From contig NZ_CP130319.1 of assembly GCF_032271945.1 (NCBI RefSeq), forward strand, positions 699,001-763,000: a DNA stretch of 64,000 nt. Direction: 5' to 3'. How positions within the stretch are numbered: position 1 is the first letter of the stretch; every line of letters starts with the position of its first letter. The notes under the pieces are model-generated. The model made no database searches and was not told the DNA's origin. It saw nothing but the letters and a program-made list of their open reading frames with translations. Position numbers and translations under genes: made by a program. Shown here one piece after another: positions 1-6,426 of the stretch. The stretch comes from Paenibacillus sp. MBLB1832 (GTDB lineage Bacteria; Bacillota; Bacilli; Paenibacillales; NBRC-103111).

Positions 1-3
1 CAG

Positions 4-32
4 TTGACATTGATAATTATTATCACTAATAT
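4..32 (+). promoter_or_regulatory. Sigma-A type promoter with Fur box in the spacer
   Basis: TTGACA at 4-9 and TAATAT at 27-32 are separated by 17 bp. The spacer holds TGATAATTATTATCA (11-25), an exact 7-1-7 Fur inverted repeat. Fur bound to iron would block RNA polymerase here, so the DUF1450 gene that follows, and perhaps ferritin behind it, should be iron-repressed. Confidence 0.75.
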
Positions 33-75
33 CAAGAATAGTGAAACACACGCGACTAGCGGGGGGAGATCCCAT

Positions 76-327
76 TTGAAAACGATAAAATACTGCTGCC
101 GGAATGAGAAATTCGGATCGAAGCAAATTTATAAAACCATTAAGCATGAATTCCCAGAATTGAAACAGAAGAAGAAAGATTGCCTGGGCAATTGCAGATA
201 TTGCAAGAGGGAATGTATTGCGATGATTGGCAAAAAGAAGCTGCTATGTGCCGAATCTCCGGACTTACTTTACGCACAAATTAAGCAAATTATCGCGGCA
301 TCTAAGGCTGAAAGCGTGATGGTTTGA
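76..327 (+). CDS. DUF1450 family small Cys-rich protein
   Basis: An 83-residue protein with an N-terminal YCCRNEKFG segment and a CLGNCRYCKREC cluster near the middle, followed by an amphipathic C-terminal helix. This is the layout of the DUF1450 (YuzB-like) family, small proteins of unknown function whose cysteines suggest metal or Fe-S binding. The start is TTG at 76, preceded by GGGGGGAG seven bases upstream; an open frame extends further 5' but runs through the promoter. The Fur box upstream suggests a role in iron starvation, which is inference. Confidence 0.7.
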   Translation: MKTIKYCCRNEKFGSKQIYKTIKHEFPELKQKKKDCLGNCRYCKRECIAMIGKKKLLCAESPDLLYAQIKQIIAASKAESVMV

Positions 328-416
328 ATATAGATTTGATGAAGTTGTTACTTCCATTTGTATTTGTATACGCGATTCTGGTAATCTTGTATGTATGGGG
401 AATACGCAAGAGATAA
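324..416 (+). CDS. Possible 30-residue single-TM peptide
   Basis: A short frame overlaps the stop of the DUF1450 gene (TTG at 324; an ATG lies at 339) and encodes MKLLLPFVFVYAILVILYVW followed by basic GIRKR. It would be one membrane helix with a positive cytoplasmic tail. Translational coupling to the gene upstream is plausible but there is no independent ribosome-binding site, so this may be fortuitous. Confidence 0.3.
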   Translation: MNIDLMKLLLPFVFVYAILVILYVWGIRKR

Positions 417-479
417 CCATATATAGGGATCTTTTGACGAAGTCAAAAGTTTCTCAGTTCCAGAAAGGTGTGTGCACAG

Positions 480-989
480 ATGCTAAACGATACACTAACC
501 GAAGCGCTCAATGAGCAGATGAACTATGAATTTTACTCCGCGCACGTCTACTTGGCGATTGCTGGTTATTGCGCTGCGGAAAGTTTGGATGGCTTTTCTA
601 ACTTTTTCATTGTTCAAGCAGAAGAAGAGAAGTTCCATGCAATGAAGATTTTCAAATTTATTAATGATCGCGGGAAAAAAGTAAAGTTCGCGGGCATGGA
701 TACGCCAGTGAATCAATATGAGTCGATTCTAGATGCGTTTGAACATGCTTATTTGCATGAACAAGAAGTAACGAAACGGATTTACCACTTATCCGACTTG
801 GCATTAAACGATCGAGAGCATGCTACCATGCAGTTCTTGAAATGGTTCGTTGATGAGCAGGTAGAGGAAGAAGCGATGTTCGACAGCATCATTAACAAGC
901 TGAAACGCATTGATAAAGACAGCAATGCTTTCTACATGCTAGATGCGGAGTTTGCACAACGCTCATTCACGCCACCAGCTGCGGAATAA
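480..989 (+). CDS. ftnA: Ferritin (non-haem iron storage)
   Basis: A 169-residue four-helix-bundle ferritin of usual bacterial length. Ferroxidase-type residues are visible: NEQMNYEFYSAHVYL in helix A, QAEEEKFHAMK in helix B, and WFVDEQVEEEAMF in helix D. It oxidises Fe(II) and stores iron in a 24-mer cytosolic shell. I chose ATG 480 with AAAGG about 11 bases upstream; an in-frame GTG at 468 is an alternative. A small inverted repeat CTTTTGAC-GTCAAAAG (431-449) lies between this gene and the Fur-controlled gene upstream and might separate the two transcripts. Confidence 0.9.
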   Translation: MLNDTLTEALNEQMNYEFYSAHVYLAIAGYCAAESLDGFSNFFIVQAEEEKFHAMKIFKFINDRGKKVKFAGMDTPVNQYESILDAFEHAYLHEQEVTKRIYHLSDLALNDREHATMQFLKWFVDEQVEEEAMFDSIINKLKRIDKDSNAFYMLDAEFAQRSFTPPAAE

Positions 990-1010
990 TTACATTCGAT
1001 TTTATAGGTG

Positions 1011-1053
1011 AAAAACTTACTTGTCGCATTTTGTTGCGGTGGGTAAGTTTTTT
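1011..1053 (+). terminator. Rho-independent terminator after ferritin
   Basis: AAAACTTAC pairs with GTAAGTTTT, with GTCGC/TGCGG extending the stem inside the loop, followed by a run of T. It ends 64 bases after the ferritin stop codon. Confidence 0.65.
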
Positions 1054-1107
1054 CTATTTGGTTGTCAGGGTTTAGGTTGTATAGTAAGGAAGGAAGGGGA
1101 GTGTCTA

Positions 1108-1722
1108 ATGGAAAAATTAGATTTAGCTAAAGCCTACAAGTCGTACTACTCAGCCCCAGTAAAGCCGCAGCTTGTTCAATTCGGGCCAATTTCCTATGTA
1201 TCGATTGTTGGACAAGGGGACCCCAATGAGAGCGGCTTTGCGGCCGCGACAGAAGCGTTGTATACCGTTGCCTATAGCGTGAAGGCGCATCATAAGAAGC
1301 TTAATCAAGATTTCACCGTTGCGAAGCTAGAGGGGCAGTGGTGGGTGGACGGAGATCCAAGAACGGCCTTGCAGGTCCCCAAAGAACTATGGCATTGGAA
1401 GCTGCTCATACGTATGCCGGATTACGTGACGGTTGATCAAATAACAAGGGCACGTGAGGCGGCTGCCGCCAAGAAGAAAGAGCTCACTCTGATCTCGCAT
1501 GTTAATCATGCTACCCTGCATGAGGGAACCTGTGTACAAATGCTCCACGTAGGACCTTATTCCACGGAGCCAGAGACGCTGTCGCAAATGGAGACGTACA
1601 TGGAAAACAATCAACAAAGTATCCATGGTCTGCATCACGAGATTTATGTATCGGACCCTAGACGGGTTGAGCCAGCGAAGCTGAAAACGATTTTACGCTA
1701 TCCAGTTAGGCCCATCGAGTAG
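1108..1722 (+). CDS. GyrI-like small-molecule-binding domain protein
   Basis: A 204-residue stand-alone GyrI-like protein (SHV2/AraC effector-binding fold). Typical features are VQFGPISYVSIVGQGDPN near the N-terminus, the EGQWWVD strand in the middle, and HEGTCVQMLHVGPYSTEP followed by HEIYVSDPRRVEPAKLKTIL at the C-terminus. The family binds small hydrophobic or cationic compounds; some members hydrolyse cyclopropanoid toxins. No DNA-binding domain is attached. ATG 1108 follows GGAAGGGGA; the longer frame from 1021 runs through the ferritin terminator and is rejected. Confidence 0.75.
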   Translation: MEKLDLAKAYKSYYSAPVKPQLVQFGPISYVSIVGQGDPNESGFAAATEALYTVAYSVKAHHKKLNQDFTVAKLEGQWWVDGDPRTALQVPKELWHWKLLIRMPDYVTVDQITRAREAAAAKKKELTLISHVNHATLHEGTCVQMLHVGPYSTEPETLSQMETYMENNQQSIHGLHHEIYVSDPRRVEPAKLKTILRYPVRPIE

Positions 1723-1793
1723 AAGTGGTATGGGGGTGATTTTTACGTTAAAATAGAAGATAATGTCGAGTAGCTGTGGGGGAGGCCTGTCGT

Positions 1794-2249
1794 ATGTGTA
1801 TTCGGAACATGGCGAGGAAGGGACAAGCAGGTATGGTCCTGATCAGCTTGATAGGATTATTGTACGCGGCTCCTGTTGCTCACGCTTCTTTGTTAGATCG
1901 TGTGAAAGATATTTATCAACTGCCAGGTCATGTCGAGCAAATTCAGAAGGATTATGAAGCGACCAAGCAAGAGCTTGCTGATCAGAAGGATAAGCTGGCC
2001 GAGGCGGTTAAACAATCGCAAGAGATCGAAGATCGTCTGCTGCGTCAGAATGAGGATCTGAAAAAGGATAATGCTCAACTTCAAGAGCGTTTGAAGGCGA
2101 TGGAGCAAATTGCCCGCGATAAAGATCAGCGCAATCGTAAAATCCTCTACATGGTGATTACCGCTGCAGCCCTGGTTGTAGGTTATTTCCTGCTAGGACG
2201 TGTGTTCCGATTGATCGTATGGCGAAGACAGAAGCGCGGACTGCGGTAG
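1794..2249 (+). CDS. Coiled-coil protein with signal-like N-terminus and C-terminal TM
   Basis: A 151-residue protein not assigned to a family. It has an N-terminal hydrophobic segment (GMVLISLIGLLYAAPVAHAS) that looks like a signal peptide, a charged coiled coil of about 80 residues rich in E, K and Q, and a C-terminal helix (ILYMVITAAALVVGYFLLG) followed by a basic tail. It is probably exported and anchored at the C-terminus, or spans the membrane twice. ATG 1794 has GGGGGAGG ten bases upstream. The AIM24-like gene starts 22 bases downstream, so they are likely co-transcribed. Confidence 0.6.
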   Translation: MCIRNMARKGQAGMVLISLIGLLYAAPVAHASLLDRVKDIYQLPGHVEQIQKDYEATKQELADQKDKLAEAVKQSQEIEDRLLRQNEDLKKDNAQLQERLKAMEQIARDKDQRNRKILYMVITAAALVVGYFLLGRVFRLIVWRRQKRGLR

Positions 2250-2271
2250 AAGGTGAACGGGGGGTTTGGGG

Positions 2272-2970
2272 ATGGAGGTTATCTATGTAAATGAAGGCGC
2301 GCTAGCCAGAATGGCCACCATGCGGCTCCAGAAGGGCGAAGCTGTGCATGTTCTGCATCCCAACCAAATCGTTGCGTTCCAAGGGAAGCCTGAGCAGCGC
2401 GAAGACGCGTTGATGAAGCTGCCCAGCATGCTGAGAAAAAAACGATTCATCCAGTCACGGGTGAGCGGTCCAGCGCAGATGATGTTAGGCCTTCCAGAGG
2501 GCTATAACATGGCCGTTTTGCCGTTAGAGGCAGAGGATGACCTCCTATTTGAGTTTCGTCATGTGCTGTTCTATACAGAGGGAGTAACGTTTACGACTCA
2601 TTTGCAAAATATGAAGAACACGCTCATCACGCAGGATCTGGTGAAAATGCAGTTTCAAGGGCCTGGCACCTTGGGTTTGTTAACCACGGGGCCTCTTTTC
2701 AAGATGGCTTTGGATCCCGAGCAGCCCCTGTATGTTGATGTGCAATGTCTCGTTGCGTATCCGCGGCAGGCCAAGCTTCGCCTCAGTGTGTATGGGAATA
2801 CGCTGGCCAGCCAACATATGAACTATCATTGGGAGATGACGGGGCATGGGCATGTGCTTATGCAGCCGTGCAAGCCTGACCCTAAATTAGATGAACATAT
2901 GAAATCGGATAGTCTGTTGCGCCGCATTGCGCGCGAAGTGCTGCCGTTTGGCGGGGTTTTTATCAAATAA
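2272..2970 (+). CDS. AIM24 family protein
   Basis: A 232-residue protein with the AIM24 double-stranded beta-helix pattern: GEAVHVLHPNQIVAFQG, GPAQMMLGLPEGYNMAVLPL, then GPGTLGLLTTGPLFKM and a C-terminal GHGHVLMQPC. Bacterial members are soluble proteins of unclear function, related by name to a mitochondrial biogenesis factor. It follows the coiled-coil gene closely. ATG 2272 has a G-rich site (GGGGGTTTGGGG) upstream; TTG 2266 is possible. Confidence 0.65.
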   Translation: MEVIYVNEGALARMATMRLQKGEAVHVLHPNQIVAFQGKPEQREDALMKLPSMLRKKRFIQSRVSGPAQMMLGLPEGYNMAVLPLEAEDDLLFEFRHVLFYTEGVTFTTHLQNMKNTLITQDLVKMQFQGPGTLGLLTTGPLFKMALDPEQPLYVDVQCLVAYPRQAKLRLSVYGNTLASQHMNYHWEMTGHGHVLMQPCKPDPKLDEHMKSDSLLRRIAREVLPFGGVFIK

Positions 2971-3053
2971 TGGGTGAATTGAAAAAACAGTTGCAAATGG
3001 GATAGATTCCTGATATATTATTCCTTGTCGCCTCAAGCGACAAAACATACCGT

Positions 3054-3128
3054 GCGGAAGTGGCTCAGCGGTAGAGCATCGCCTTGCCAAGGCGAGGGTC
3101 GCGGGTTCGATCCCCGTCTTCCGCTCCA
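3054..3128 (+). tRNA. tRNA-Gly (GCC)
   Basis: Cloverleaf with acceptor GCGGAAG/CTTCCGC, anticodon loop TTGCCAA (GCC), T arm GCGGGTTCGATCCCCGT, and an encoded CCA. It is the first of four tRNA genes in tandem. Confidence 0.93.
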
Positions 3129-3131
3129 TAA

Positions 3132-3208
3132 GCGCCCTTAGCTCAGCTGGATAGAGTATTTGACTACGAATCAAAAGGTCGGGAGTTCGAATCTCTCAGG
3201 GCGCGCCA
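3132..3208 (+). tRNA. tRNA-Arg (ACG)
   Basis: Acceptor GCGCCCT/AGGGCGC, anticodon stem TTTGA/TCAAA with loop CTACGAA (ACG, read as inosine), T arm GGGAGTTCGAATCTCTC, encoded CCA. Confidence 0.92.
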
Positions 3209-3228
3209 TTTACACTTTCTATACACTA

Positions 3229-3305
3229 CGGGACGTAGCTCAGCTTGGTAGAGCACCTGCTTTGGGAGCAGGGGGTCGCATGTTCAAATCGTGTCGTCCC
3301 GACCA
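3229..3305 (+). tRNA. tRNA-Pro (TGG)
   Basis: Acceptor CGGGACG/CGTCCCG, anticodon stem CCTGC/GCAGG with loop TTTGGGA (TGG), T arm TGTTCAAATC, encoded CCA. Confidence 0.92.
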
Positions 3306-3323
3306 TTTCTTACATTTTGATAT

Positions 3324-3394
3324 GCGGGCGTAGTTTAATGGTAGAACTTCAGCCTTCCAAGCTGATCGCGCGGGTTCGATTCCCGCCGCCCGCT
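3324..3394 (+). tRNA. tRNA-Gly (TCC)
   Basis: Acceptor GCGGGCG/CGCCCGC, anticodon loop CTTCCAA (TCC), T arm GCGGGTTCGATTCCCGC. The 3' CCA is not encoded here, unlike the other three. Confidence 0.92.
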
Positions 3395-3400
3395 TACTGA

Positions 3401-3427
3401 AAAGACCACCTTCGGGTGGTCTTTTTT
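3401..3427 (+). terminator. Terminator of the tRNA cluster
   Basis: AAAGACCACC-TTCG-GGTGGTCTTTTTT: a 10-bp stem closed by a UUCG-type tetraloop and followed by six T residues. Confidence 0.9.
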
Positions 3428-3536
3428 CATGCAAGGGAATTGAACCCCAAGGGTTCGACCGCCCGCTAGGACGGTTTTCTTAAAGGGGATCCCCAACTAT
3501 AATAAAGATAGTTTTGATCAATGGAGGGAAACCAAT

Positions 3537-3710
3537 ATGACGAAGCAATTTGCCATCGATGTCGCGAAGAAGCTATACCGGGAAAACGATCAGTCTTACT
3601 TTGTGATCCGTGATCCTGAAACGGATGAGTTCAAAGTGGTTGATAAGAAAGAAAGAGATCTCCGAAATTTGAATGCATGGGTCGTTTTTAGTATAGAAAC
3701 AGATATATAG
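3537..3710 (+). CDS. Small hypothetical protein (57 aa)
   Basis: ATG 3537 follows GGAGGG by seven bases and opens a 57-residue charged protein starting MTKQFAIDVAKKLYREND and containing DEFKVVDKKERDLRNLNAW. The composition is that of a folded small cytosolic protein. I do not recognise the family. It sits alone between the tRNA terminator and the riboswitch. Confidence 0.6.
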   Translation: MTKQFAIDVAKKLYRENDQSYFVIRDPETDEFKVVDKKERDLRNLNAWVVFSIETDI

Positions 3711-3784
3711 ACAACGGGTTGGAAACACTTACCACGGTGAAAATATTGCCAGCCCAAAACGAATTGTGCTAGTCTAACATAGAC

Positions 3785-3933
3785 AAAAAATGCCGAATCG
3801 CCGAGCAGCAAAAGCTCGCGTACGGGGGACTTCTTTACTTGGGGTGAATGAACAGAAAGCTCGTCAGCATCTTGACGAAGGGACTGCACTAGGGAAAACC
3901 TCTTCCCGAACCCGTCAACTAACCTCGGAGGCT
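3785..3933 (+). promoter_or_regulatory. c-di-AMP riboswitch (ydaO/yuaA leader)
   Basis: The RNA has the conserved blocks of the ydaO/yuaA motif: CGGGGGACTTC, then GGGGTGAATGAACAG, a variable stem, AGGGACTGCACTAGGG, and the 3' block CCCGAACCCGTCAACTAACC. GCC...CCGAG at the 5' side pairs with CTCGGAGGC at 3924-3932 to close P1. The 3' strand of P1 ends only a few bases before the AAGGAGG of the hydrolase gene. The class senses c-di-AMP and commonly controls cell-wall hydrolases and osmolyte transport, which fits the gene behind it. Confidence 0.85.
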
Positions 3934-3951
3934 TCAAGGAGGCACAATCTT

Positions 3952-4839
3952 TTGAAACTTTTTGCAAAAAGTCTTATTTGTTCATGCGTGCTAGTTGGCG
4001 CAGCTCTACCCGTGTTCACTTCTCCATCCGTACAAGCTGCTGCACCAGATGCCGACTCGGTGAAGGTTCAGCTCAATGATCAGCTGCTTCAATTTCCTGA
4101 AGTTCAGCCGTTTATTGATGCGGAAGGCACACTTCAGGTACCACTTCGTGTGTTATCTGAAAAGCTTGGCTACCAAGTCGGCTGGTCTAAGCAAGGTGAC
4201 GACATCGTTGTCACGCTGGTCAACAAGGATCAACAGATCCAATTGACGACGAACAATGACCAGGCGCTTGTGAACAGCAAGCCAGTTACACTAGAAAGCA
4301 GCCCGACGTTGAAAGAAGGAAGCACGGTGGTTCCGCTTCGTTTCATTACAGAAACGTTTGGATCTCCGATTGTGTGGAACGATCCGAACAAAATCGCGAT
4401 CGTTGAGGCAGATGGCAACAGCCATAAGCCTGCCTACATCGCGCCGCCGCTAGCACCTGCTGTGCCGAAGGTTGTGCAGCCAACGTTGTCATCCCAGATT
4501 ATCCAAGCGGCAACGGCGTTCCAAGGGACTCCGTACCAATGGGGAGGCACAACGCCCAAGGGCTTCGATTGCTCTGGCTTCGTCCGTTATTTATACGAAG
4601 CGAAGGGGATCGATTTGCCTCGCACCTCGGTGCAAATGTATGATCAAGCAGGGACAAGGGTGACGGACTTGAAGGCGGGAGATCTCGTATTTTTCGCATC
4701 CAATATCGTCAATCATGTCGGCATTTATCTGGGCAATAATCAATTCATTTCTGCGACAACCTCAAGCGGGGTAACCGTAGACAGTCTCGCCAGCTCCTAC
4801 TGGGGATCCAGATATGTAGGTGCAAAGCGCGTGCTTTAA
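3952..4839 (+). CDS. Secreted NlpC/P60 peptidoglycan endopeptidase with copper-amine-oxidase-like N-terminal domain
   Basis: A 295-residue exported wall hydrolase. It has a signal peptide (LFAKSLICSCVLVGAALPVF up to VQAAA), a copper-amine-oxidase N-terminal-like repeat domain (about residues 35-150, a wall-associated stalk in Paenibacillus proteins), a linker, and a C-terminal NlpC/P60 cysteine peptidase with C207 in FDCSGF and H255 in VNHVGIYLG. It cleaves D-Glu to diamino-acid bonds in peptidoglycan. TTG 3952 was chosen because AAGGAGG sits nine bases upstream; the longer open frame from 3790 is the riboswitch. Expression is probably under c-di-AMP control. Confidence 0.88.
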   Translation: MKLFAKSLICSCVLVGAALPVFTSPSVQAAAPDADSVKVQLNDQLLQFPEVQPFIDAEGTLQVPLRVLSEKLGYQVGWSKQGDDIVVTLVNKDQQIQLTTNNDQALVNSKPVTLESSPTLKEGSTVVPLRFITETFGSPIVWNDPNKIAIVEADGNSHKPAYIAPPLAPAVPKVVQPTLSSQIIQAATAFQGTPYQWGGTTPKGFDCSGFVRYLYEAKGIDLPRTSVQMYDQAGTRVTDLKAGDLVFFASNIVNHVGIYLGNNQFISATTSSGVTVDSLASSYWGSRYVGAKRVL

Positions 4840-4872
4840 GGCCGAGGCTGACTCGCCAGCCTGCCAACGAAT

Positions 4873-4932
4873 AAGGGCATCTGTTCGTCACGACTTTCAC
4901 GAAGGTGAAGCATGGCGAGCAGGTGCTCTTTT
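4873..4932 (+). terminator. Long imperfect hairpin terminator
   Basis: AAGGGCATCTGTTCGTC pairs, with G-U pairs, to GGCGAGCAGGTGCTCTT across a second inner hairpin, followed by TTTT. Confidence 0.6.
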
Positions 4933-5017
4933 AACGTCATGCGATTTTAGTCGAATTTTTGAGAATTATCGCCTATAATGGAGGAATGGTTGGAAGAAAG
5001 TAGGTGATGGGTACACC

Positions 5018-5677
5018 GTGCAAGTCAGTGTCTGGAAAAGCTGGTTTCATAAAATTAAATTGTCGGGTCGAACAGACCATGGGATAAGCGTTGAATCGGG
5101 ACCTGTCATTCCGGATGAGATTCGGAAGGTCATTGAGCAATTTTTCAAAACGTATAATCATTTCAAAGGTGCTAGGGACATTCAGACCGACACGTTTATT
5201 CGCGAAGTGTTCTATGCAACGAGGCAAGATCCCAAAGATCAGCGCTCGATCGGAGAAATGGAATCTTATATTCAAAGTAAGAATGTGCATCGTTTGCGGC
5301 TGAAATCGCATGTGATTGATGAGTATTTGCGCATCGGTGAGAAGGTTTGCATGATTGGTGTAACGAGGGAGTTCAGTAATGGACATCGTAATCGTGTACT
5401 CTATTTTATCGTGAATGAGGAAGGGGCTTGGCGGTTCCACCATATCGTCCGATCACACCACGGCAAAATTATTGAGAAGTTCCACGTGAAGGAACAAGTG
5501 GGGTTTGTGGTTGGCGATGAGGGGGCAGCACTTCTTTTCTTAACCCATGCAGATTCGACGGATGCCAGCACCTATATGATCGGTGATTTCGTACATATGG
5601 AAGGCTATCTGGAAGTCGAGCAAGAGATCAGCGCACAGCTGTACTATCGGGTTGTTCGGATGAATCGCGTGCATTGA
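5018..5677 (+). CDS. Hypothetical protein (219 aa)
   Basis: I do not recognise this family. It has no signal peptide or membrane segment. Charged helical N-terminal and central parts precede a beta-rich C-terminal half with GAWRFHHIVRSHHGKIIEKF and ASTYMIGDFVHMEGYLEVEQ. The alternation might fit an NTF2/SnoaL-like or other small barrel fold, which I cannot test. The start is GTG 5018 with AGGTGAT about nine bases upstream. It stands alone. Confidence 0.55.
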   Translation: MQVSVWKSWFHKIKLSGRTDHGISVESGPVIPDEIRKVIEQFFKTYNHFKGARDIQTDTFIREVFYATRQDPKDQRSIGEMESYIQSKNVHRLRLKSHVIDEYLRIGEKVCMIGVTREFSNGHRNRVLYFIVNEEGAWRFHHIVRSHHGKIIEKFHVKEQVGFVVGDEGAALLFLTHADSTDASTYMIGDFVHMEGYLEVEQEISAQLYYRVVRMNRVH

Positions 5678-5857
5678 CCAGGCGGATAGTGGGCATTAAA
5701 AAGGAACATGAATAGGCTTTGCTCGATTGAGTAACGCTTATTTGGTGTGCGCACAGTATGGGCAAGGAAAGTGGACATTGCCTGCCTCCATATGAAAGAA
5801 TAGAACGTAACAGATTAAGGAAGTTAAAGGACTGAAGTGCCTTAGAAGGAGGCCAGC

Positions 5858-6391
5858 ATGGGGGAAGATCAGATCGAGCTACAGGAACAGTTTTGGAAAA
5901 AAGTAAATGGAGAAGAGTTAAGCGATCTTCTGAAAGGGATAGCGGAGAGTCGATCGCTGCACGCGAGGACACTTGCATTCGTATGCATTGGGACGGACCG
6001 CTCGTCAGGCGATGCCCTGGGTCCGCTTGTGGGAAGTAAGCTGGCAGAGCTCGGCTATGCCCATGTGATTGGTACGTTAGCGGCACCGTGTGACGCGAGT
6101 AATTTGGCTGAACGGTTGGCGGAGATTCCACCCAATGCCGTGGTGATTGCCATTGATGCCTGCTTGGGGCAGAAATTAAGCGTAGGCAAGTATCAACTGT
6201 CCAACCAGCCGCTGGCGCCTGGGAAATCGGTTGGGAAAGTGCTGCCGCCGATCGGGGATTACACGATCGCGGCGATCGTGAATATGGATGGCCCGAGGCA
6301 ATATCAAGTTTTACAAACGACATCGTTATATCAAGTAATGCGAATGGCAGAGGAAGTGACGAAGGCGATCGTGCATGCCTTCCCCATATAA
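5858..6391 (+). CDS. yyaC: YyaC family (DUF1256) spore protease-like protein
   Basis: A 177-residue protein with the YyaC/DUF1256 signature: FVCIGTDRSSGDALGPLVGS at about residues 45-65, VIAIDACLGQ in the middle, and GDYTIAAIVNMDG near the C-terminus. The family is related to the germination protease Gpr and is restricted to endospore formers, where it is a sporulation gene. ATG 5858 has AGAAGGAGG upstream. The ABC exporter follows 35 bases later and may share its transcript. Confidence 0.85.
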   Translation: MGEDQIELQEQFWKKVNGEELSDLLKGIAESRSLHARTLAFVCIGTDRSSGDALGPLVGSKLAELGYAHVIGTLAAPCDASNLAERLAEIPPNAVVIAIDACLGQKLSVGKYQLSNQPLAPGKSVGKVLPPIGDYTIAAIVNMDGPRQYQVLQTTSLYQVMRMAEEVTKAIVHAFPI

Positions 6392-6426
6392 TTGAAACAA
6401 GCAAGGAACAGAAAGAGGAGAGTGAG

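Noticed and set aside
431..449. Terminator before ferritin
   Set aside because: The CTTTTGAC/GTCAAAAG stem is weak and followed by only three T residues; I mention it but do not call it.
3430..3480. tRNA-like remnant on the minus strand after the tRNA cluster (GGGTTCAATTCCC-like T arm)
   Set aside because: Only a T-arm-like segment is seen; no acceptor or anticodon arm can be folded.
3790..3951. N-terminal extension of the NlpC/P60 protein
   Set aside because: It translates the c-di-AMP riboswitch; the signal peptide and AAGGAGG site start the gene at 3952.
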